Source: Baffinella frigidus
Lineage: Eukaryota > Cryptophyceae > Cryptomonadales > Baffinellaceae
DNA length: 16,131 nucleotides
Direction: 5' to 3'
Assembly (NCBI GenBank): GCA_026770585.1
Contig: MU646480.1
Coordinates: forward strand, 412,082-428,212
Shown here: one piece after another, positions 12,177 to 16,131 of the stretch
Position numbering within the stretch: the first letter of the stretch is position 1
How the letters are laid out: the number at the start of each line of letters is the position of its first letter
Made by a program: the position numbers and the translations under genes
The notes under the pieces: generated by a model
Told to the model about the DNA's origin: nothing
Databases searched by the model: none
What the model saw: the letters and a program-made list of their open reading frames with translations, nothing else

Positions 12177-15100
12177 CTGGTGCAGGGTCATGGGTTAGGG
12201 TTTGGGATTTGGTTTTTGTTTTTGTTTTTTGTGTGGGGTGTTTTGGGTTTTGGGTTTTGGGTTTTGGGTTTTGGGTTTGGGGTTTGGAGTGAAGGGTTTG
12301 GGTTTTGGGTTTGGGTTTTGGGTTTGGGTTTTGGGTGTAGGGTTTGGTAGGGTTTGGGGTTTGGGGTTTGGGAGTTAGAGTTTGGAGTTTGGGGTTTGGG
12401 GTTTAAGGTTTAGGGTGCAGGGTCTCAGGTTTAGGGTGCAGGGTTTCGGGTTTGGGAGTTAGGGTGCGTGCCATCTTGAAGAAGGTGAGCGACGTGACCA
12501 GCGAGTCGGACCCGGCTTGGTGCGAGGGGCCCACCCGCTTCACCTGAGGGTGAGGGTTTGGGGTTTCTGGTTTGCATGGGGCAGTCGCACGACTCGAACG
12601 TGGCTTCTACAGTGGTGCGAGGGGCCCACCCGCTTCACCTGCGTTTGGGGTTTAGTGTTTAGTGTTTAGTGTTTAGTGTTTAGTGTTTAGTTTAGTGTTT
12701 AGGGTTTAGGGTTTAGGGTTTAGGGTTTAGGGATCAGGGTTCGGGGTTTAGGGGTTATTGTTTAGTGTTTGGTGTTTAGGGTTCAGGGTTTAAGGTTTCG
12801 GAGTTGGGTTTAGGGTTTAAGGATGAGGGGTTAGGGTTTAGGGTTTAGGTGTGAGGGTTTAAGGTTTGGGGTTAGGGTTTTCTGGTGCAAACGCCTGAAC
12901 AGAGGGTTTTCGGGTTTCTGGTGCAAACGAATGATCAGAGGGTTTTCGGGTTTCTGGTGCAAACGAATGATCTAGGGGTTCCTGGGAGAAATACAGACGC
13001 GTCACTTGGAGGACCGCGAGCACTCAGAGCGAAAGGCACAGTCAGGACTGGTGGCTACTGCTGTCAACCTGACGATTGCTGTCAACTTGGCGCGAGATTT
13101 CTGTCAACTTAAAAGTTGCTGTCAATTTGACGATTGCTATCAACTTGAATGGATATCGCTGTCAACTTAAAGATTGCTGTCAACTTGGCGATTGCTGTCA
13201 ACTTGACGAGCGCTGTCAACTTGACGATTACTGTCAACTTAAAAGAATACTGTCAACATAACGCGCGTGGCGCGGGGCGAACCTCGAGGGTCTCCGCGAT
13301 GCGATTCAAGCCGCCTTTCAACGACTCGCAGCTCTTCATGATATACTGCACACCCACCACACCATATCCAGGTCAGATGTTTTTTTTAAACCAATTCAAA
13401 TCAATTTTTCAAATCAATTCAAATCAATTCAAACTTTGGTGTGTATCAAGCCGTCTTTCAACGACTCGCAGCTCTTCATGATATACTGCACACATACCAT
13501 GCCATATCCAGGTCAGATGTCACTCGTTTTTCAAACCAATTCAAACCAATTCAAACTTCGGCGTGTATCAGGCCGCTTTCCCACGACTCGCAGCTCTTCA
13601 TGATATACTTCACCCGCAAACAGTCCACGTCAGATGCCACTTCTCCAATTCAAATCAACCCCCAGATGTCTCTCCCCAAATTCAAACAGGGTTTCGTGTT
13701 TCGGTTTTGGGGTTTGGGGTTCAGGGTTTAGGGTTTAGGGTTTAGGGTTTAGGGTTTAGGGTTGAAAGTGTAGGGTTTAGGGTTTAGGGTTTAGGGTTTA
13801 GGGTTTAGGGTTCAGGGTTTAGGGTTTAGGGTTTAGGGTTTAGGGTTGAAAGTGTAGGGTTTAGGGTTTCGGGTTTCGGGGTAGGTTTAGGGTTTAGGGT
13901 TTAGGGATGGGGAGAGGAAGACCTTGATGTCAAAGAAGCAGGGGAAGTAGTCAGAGAGGAGGGCGAAGAAGTCGCTCTCCTTCTCGGGCAGCTTCGCGTT
14001 TGTCAGCACCTGCGGTTAGGGGTGCGGGTTTGGGGTTTGGGATTAGGGATCAGGGATTAGGGTTTAGGGTTTAGGGTTTGGTGTTTAGGGTTTAGGGTTT
14101 GGGGTTCGGGGTTTGGGGCTTAGGGTTCAGGGTTTAGGGTTTAAAGTTTGGGGGTTGGGGTTTAGGAACACGACACAGGTGAGAGGAAACACTTGTTGCA
14201 ACGCCCATCCACCAAGCGTCGATACACGAAAATCAGTACGGTATGGCGTGTGTCACAGGAGTGATGCCGATTCTGTACCAGGATGGTGGCTAAACCGGGC
14301 ACGCCAGGCTGACTGGCAAGAAATATTCGAACCAGTCTACACACTGCACGGAAAAGCAGAAATCCTACACCAGGGGAAGCTGGGCACACGCCCCATGCAG
14401 GAGTAGGCGGAGTGATGGTTACACACTTATCCGGGGAAACCGATTTTTCTTTCATTTGATGGCAACGAAAATTACTACACAAATGCTTTAATATTACTAG
14501 TAAGAACGAATTGTGTAGTAATTTTCGTTGCCATCAAATGAAAGAAAAATAGGGTTGCCCGGATAAACACGTCACGAACCCTGTCGGGCCAGCCCGAGGG
14601 GATCTAGGACATTTCCGACCGGGGGAGGGTGTGAGGGAGAGGGGCGAGGGAGCACCTTCACCAGGTAGCCGAAGTCAAAATAGGAATGGAAGGAGATCCA
14701 CCGCACGTCTTCGCACAGCGTCAGCCCAGAAACCTGCCACCGGAAATCACACATCAGAATCAGCCCAGGAACCTGCTACCGGCACAGCGCACATCAATCT
14801 ACAGCGTCTGCCCAGAAACCTGCCACCGAAAAGCGCACACCGACAGCCGTGTGTGTGTTGTGTGTTGCGTGGTGTGTGTTGGCGACAGCCGTGTGTGTGG
14901 TGTGTGTTGTGTGTTCGTGGCTGCGTGCGAGAGAGACCAGGTGGGAGCACAGACCAGAAACCTGCCACCACACATCGCATTTCAATCTCCTGTGCCGCTG
15001 CGACGCTTCCCTCCCGTGACTGCAGGCCCTCTTTTGACCCGACCGCTTTTGACCCGGCATGCTTCCTCGAAATAGTCACCGGGCCCATCAAAATTATGAG

Positions 15101-16131
15101 CCCGGAGGTTGACCTCCCTAGGCTCGTGAAAAATCACAGATGCGCGTGAAACCAGGCAGTCCACCCGGCTGTTTTGCAGATGGCGGGGGAGGATGGGTGG
15201 AGGAGGGTGGAGGAGGGTGGAGGATGGTTGGATGAGGGTGGATGGTGGATGAGGGTGGAGGATGGTTAGAGGAGGGTGGAGGCGAGTGGAGGAGGGTGGA
15301 TGAGGGTGGAGGAGGGGTGGAGGAGGGTGGATGATGGGTGTAGGAAGGATAGGGAGGGCGTCTGCAAGAGGTAGGTTGTGGATCACTCATCTCCTGGCTT
15401 GAGAGTCATACATCATCAGAAGGTTGTGAACCAGGAACCTATGAAGGGAGGGGGTGCTGCCAATCATGAGGCCGCCAAATTCCTCGATTTAACCCGACGG
15501 ATTTTTGGATGGAGAGGGAGAGGGAGGATGGGTGGATCAGGGTGTGGGAGAGTTTCGAGAAAGAGGGGGGGGGGGCGTCCTCACAATCTTGAGGCCGCCA
15601 AACTCCTCGACGTCATGGGTTATGGGTCATGGGTCATGGGTGGAGGTTGGTGGAGGATGGGTTTAGGGAGCAGGGTTTAGGGTTTAGGGTTTAGGGTTTG
15701 GGGTTTAGGGTTCAGGTTTTAGGGTTTGGGGTTCACAATCATGAGGCCGCCAAACTCCTCGACGTCGATGCCGTCCCGCTGGTGCTTTTCGAAGTCGACT
15801 CCCGCCTGTGTTTGCCGTTAAGAGTTTAGGGTTCAGGGTTCAGGGTTCAGGGTTTGGGGTTTAGGGTTTAGGGTTCAGGGTTTGGGGGTGCCCAGGTCAG
15901 GGTGGTCTCGCTGTCGGGTTTAGGCTTTAGAGTTTAGGGTTGAGGGATTATGGTTAAGGGTCATCTCGGTGTCAGGTTCAGGGTTGAGGTTTCAGGGTTG
16001 TGGGGTTGTCGGGGTGTAAGGGGAAATTGGGGAGGATATCCCTGAACCCCAAACCCTTAAAATCCCAAATCCCCCCAAACGCTCACCTTGCGGAGGAGGT
16101 CGATGGAGTCCTGGGCGAAGATGTCGGAGGT
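12060..16131 (-). CDS. CAF1: CAF1/POP2/CNOT7-type deadenylase, C-terminal part (5' end outside window)
   Basis: Exons in gene order: 16131(partial)-16087, 15805-15737, 14733-14656, 14009-13923, 13345-13283, 12543-12472 and 12176-12060. All junctions are phase 0 and the concatenated ~176 residues align collinearly, essentially without gaps, with the family as I know it (AQDSIDLL, EDVRWISFHS, DFGYLVK, LPEKESDFF, HQAGSDSL, FFENNIDD, YGLG). CAF1 is the DEDD-type 3'-5' exoribonuclease of CCR4-NOT and removes poly(A) tails, mainly in the cytoplasm. The downstream catalytic blocks are intact: Asp at 14674-14676 in SYFDFGYL, and His (12520-12522) and Asp (12505-12507) in SHQAGSD. The first Asp/Glu block must lie upstream, beyond 16131. 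Stop is TAG at 12060-12062. One donor is GC, the rest GT. Introns (281-1003 bp) are mainly telomere-type repeats and exon-edge copies. Confidence 0.95.
12177..12471 (-). repeat. CAF1 last intron: telomere-type repeat
   Basis: Plus strand shows TTTAGGG variants drifting to GGGTTTT and GGGTTTGG units (12190-12466), so the sense strand is C-rich. Begins with GC on the sense strand. Confidence 0.85.
12472..12543 (-). CDS. CAF1: CAF1 exon with third catalytic block; GC donor
   Basis: Twenty-four codons, VKRVGPSHQAGSDSL to TFFKM. His and Asp of the last DEDD block are present. Acceptor CAG at 12544-12546. The 3' junction reads ATG-GCACGC, with no GT donor nearby, so a GC-AG intron is inferred from alignment length (FFKM directly followed by ARLFF). 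Confidence 0.93.
12613..12641 (-). repeat. Exact 29-bp copy of a CAF1 exon edge with its acceptor
   Basis: Identical to 12518-12546, which contains the CAG acceptor and the first 25 bases of the exon coding VKRVGPSH. After those bases the copy diverges at once into unrelated sequence (CTGTAGAAGCC on the sense strand). It precedes the true acceptor by 95 bp in the transcript. Confidence 0.9.
12879..12980. repeat. 36-bp tandem repeat, about 2.8 units
   Basis: Units begin TTTCTGGTGCAAACG at 12879, 12915 and 12951, each followed by a TGAWCAGAGGG-like segment; the third is cut short. Confidence 0.85.
13061..13267. repeat. 18-bp minisatellite, about 11 units
   Basis: CTGTCAACTTGACGATTG-type units with variants (CTGTCAACTTAAAAGTTG, CTGTCAACATAACGCGCG), two of them 22 bp long. 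It starts just downstream of a CAF1 donor. Overlapping ORFs with VNL periodicity are products of the repeat. Confidence 0.9.
13283..13345 (-). CDS. CAF1: CAF1 exon
   Basis: Twenty-one codons, YIMKSCESLKGGLNRIAETL plus Glu, matching the family's YLMKSC and GGL region. Acceptor GTGTGCAG, donor GAG-GTTCGC. It is the complete member of a set of three related copies; the other two lie in the upstream intron. Confidence 0.95.
13445..13660 (-). repeat. Two truncated upstream copies of a CAF1 exon edge
   Basis: With the true exon unit (13304-13444), these make three tandem units of about 120-140 bp: the exon's 5' part (about 41 bases, coding YIMKSCES), its acceptor, and intron sequence CCATATCCAGGTCAGATG plus AATTCAAA repeats. 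The copy at 13485 keeps GTGTGCAG; the copy at 13607 has GTGAAG. Neither has the 3' half of the exon or a donor. Confidence 0.9.
13690..13912 (-). repeat. TTTAGGG tract in CAF1 intron
   Basis: Long near-perfect TTTAGGG arrays, interrupted twice by the same TTGAAAGTG insert (about 13763 and 13848), which marks a higher-order duplication of roughly 85 bp. Confidence 0.9.
13923..14009 (-). CDS. CAF1: CAF1 exon
   Basis: Twenty-nine codons including LPEKESDFFALL and YFPCFFDIK. The acceptor is CCTAACCGCAG, with a telomere-repeat unit directly beside it; donor AAG-GTCTTC. Confidence 0.95.
14016..14165 (-). repeat. TTTAGGG-type tract in CAF1 intron
   Basis: Degenerate TTTAGGG/TTTGGGG units directly beside the acceptor at 14010. 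C-rich on the sense strand. Confidence 0.85.
14428..14565. mobile_element. Intronic foldback element with TCCGGG ends
   Basis: The arms 14428-14482 and 14511-14565 are near-perfect inverted repeats (only a few mismatches, near the outer ends), with an AT-rich ~28-bp loop. Both ends are TA-bounded: TATCCGGGGAAACC and its counterpart GGTTGCCCGGATA. It lies within a CAF1 intron. Non-coding and MITE-like (Stowaway-type layout). Confidence 0.8.
14656..14733 (-). CDS. CAF1: CAF1 exon with second catalytic block
   Basis: Twenty-six codons, SGLTLCEDVRWISFHS and FDFGYLVK, holding the middle catalytic Asp. Acceptor GTGGCAG, donor AAG-GTGCTC. Confidence 0.95.
14762..14972 (-). repeat. Copies of a CAF1 acceptor/exon edge
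   Basis: The exon edge CAGCCCAGAAACCTGCCAC (from 14723, plus strand) recurs at about 14762, 14809 and 14953 with one to three changes. Each keeps the GGCAGGTTTCTGG or AGCAGGTTCCTGG splice-acceptor core. Between the last two is a GT-rich stretch with repeated CGACAGCCGTGTGTGT. Confidence 0.85.
15180..15350. repeat. G-rich minisatellite (GGTGGAGGA)n
   Basis: Degenerate GGAGGGT, GGATGAGGGT and GGTGGAGGA units over ~170 bp in a CAF1 intron, C-rich on the sense strand. ORFs here (Pro/His/Ser-rich) are repeat artefacts. Confidence 0.85.
15461..15614 (-). repeat. Two downstream copies of a CAF1 exon's 3' edge
   Basis: Plus-strand 15733-15766 (exon end plus donor) recurs at 15581-15614 with one mismatch in 34, and about 27 bp recurs at 15461-15487 with one change. 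The 15581 copy keeps the GTGA donor; the 15461 copy reads ATTGGC and has lost it. Both lie downstream of the true exon in the transcript. Confidence 0.88.
15655..16080 (-). repeat. TTTAGGG-type tracts flanking a CAF1 exon
   Basis: Telomere-type units occupy 15655-15732 and most of 15822-16060, on both sides of the exon 15737-15805. A segment CTCGGTGTC/CTCGCTGTC followed by GGTT recurs at about 15908 and 15966. Confidence 0.8.
15737..15805 (-). CDS. CAF1: CAF1 exon
   Basis: Twenty-three codons containing GVDFEKHQRDGID and FGGLMI, the family region between SIDLL and the TSG motif. Acceptor ACACAG ends at 15806; donor ATT-GTGAAC. Its 3' half and donor are partly copied twice in the following intron. 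Confidence 0.93.
16087..16131 (-). CDS. CAF1: CAF1 exon, cut by window edge
   Basis: Fifteen codons, TSDIFAQDSIDLLRK, matching the family's YAQDSIDLL region. Donor AAG-GTGAGC at 16086. The 5' limit is not visible. Confidence 0.93.

Larger units (their letters stand above)
12544..13282 (-). repeat. CAF1 intron: telomere repeats, minisatellites, exon-edge copy
   Basis: From the low-coordinate side: short TTTGGGG sequence; a 29-bp exact copy of the downstream exon's 5' edge (12613-12641); TTTAGTG/TTTAGGG tract (12642-12880); a three-unit 36-bp repeat (12879-12980); an 18-bp minisatellite (13061-13267). Confidence 0.85.

Noticed and set aside
12078-12350. Plus-strand ORF over the CAF1 terminal exon
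   Set aside because: It is antisense to a conserved exon and runs into telomere-type repeat.
13076-13261. Repetitive VNL/CQL ORF
   Set aside because: An 18-bp minisatellite in an intron read in frame.
13061-13267. CRISPR-like array
   Set aside because: Units are contiguous 18-mers without unique spacers, in a eukaryotic intron.
14982-15390. Pro/His/Ser-rich ORFs
   Set aside because: Translation of the (GGTGGAGGA)n minisatellite on the reverse strand.
1-16131. tRNA or rRNA genes
   Set aside because: Both strands were scanned by eye for TPsiC-loop-like GGTTCGA and matching stems; no candidate folded convincingly. A covariance-model search was not possible.

Overview
The window looks like nuclear DNA of a unicellular eukaryote, probably a microalga. 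Three things point there: conserved exons are separated by introns, plant/algal telomere-type repeat (TTTAGGG/CCCTAAA) is scattered through the interior, and the GC-rich coding islands sit in a very repeat-dense background. The exact lineage cannot be read from the sequence. A large-genome green alga of prasinophyte type would fit, but that is a guess.

Three genes can be supported. (1) Minus strand, 12060 to beyond 16131: seven exons, all joined in phase 0, encode the C-terminal ~176 residues of a CAF1/POP2/CNOT7-type deadenylase of the CCR4-NOT complex. The two downstream DEDD blocks are intact and the 5' exons lie outside the window. (2) Plus strand, 6192-9146: a WD40-repeat protein with a 742-base first exon and a 1.3-kb intron made of degenerate CCCTAAA. 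A second, non-canonical junction, an in-frame TAG, an acidic tail and a possible minor-spliceosome intron follow. (3) Minus strand, 5216-5956: an unrecognised single-pass membrane protein with a block of N-glycosylation sequons. It is divergent from the WD40 gene across 235 bp. A lone plus-strand exon is likely at 9342-9418.

Layout: 1-3.5 kb holds telomere-like DNA and nested inverted repeats; 2.1-4.6 kb and 9.4-11.1 kb are crowded with foldback (MITE-like) elements; 4.6-5.2 kb is plain intergenic sequence; 5.2-9.4 kb holds the divergent gene pair; 11.05-12.06 kb is repeat-rich flank; 12.06-16.13 kb is the CAF1 gene.

Three patterns stand out. First, introns are largely telomere-type repeat, and in both intron-rich genes the C-rich strand is the sense strand. 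Second, the CAF1 introns and 3' flank carry truncated duplicates of the adjoining exon edges, with their splice sites, for at least four exons and probably a fifth. Third, at least four foldback families with different ends all appear to begin and end at TA dinucleotides, and three of them share a palindromic CCTAGG/CTACNGTAGG core.
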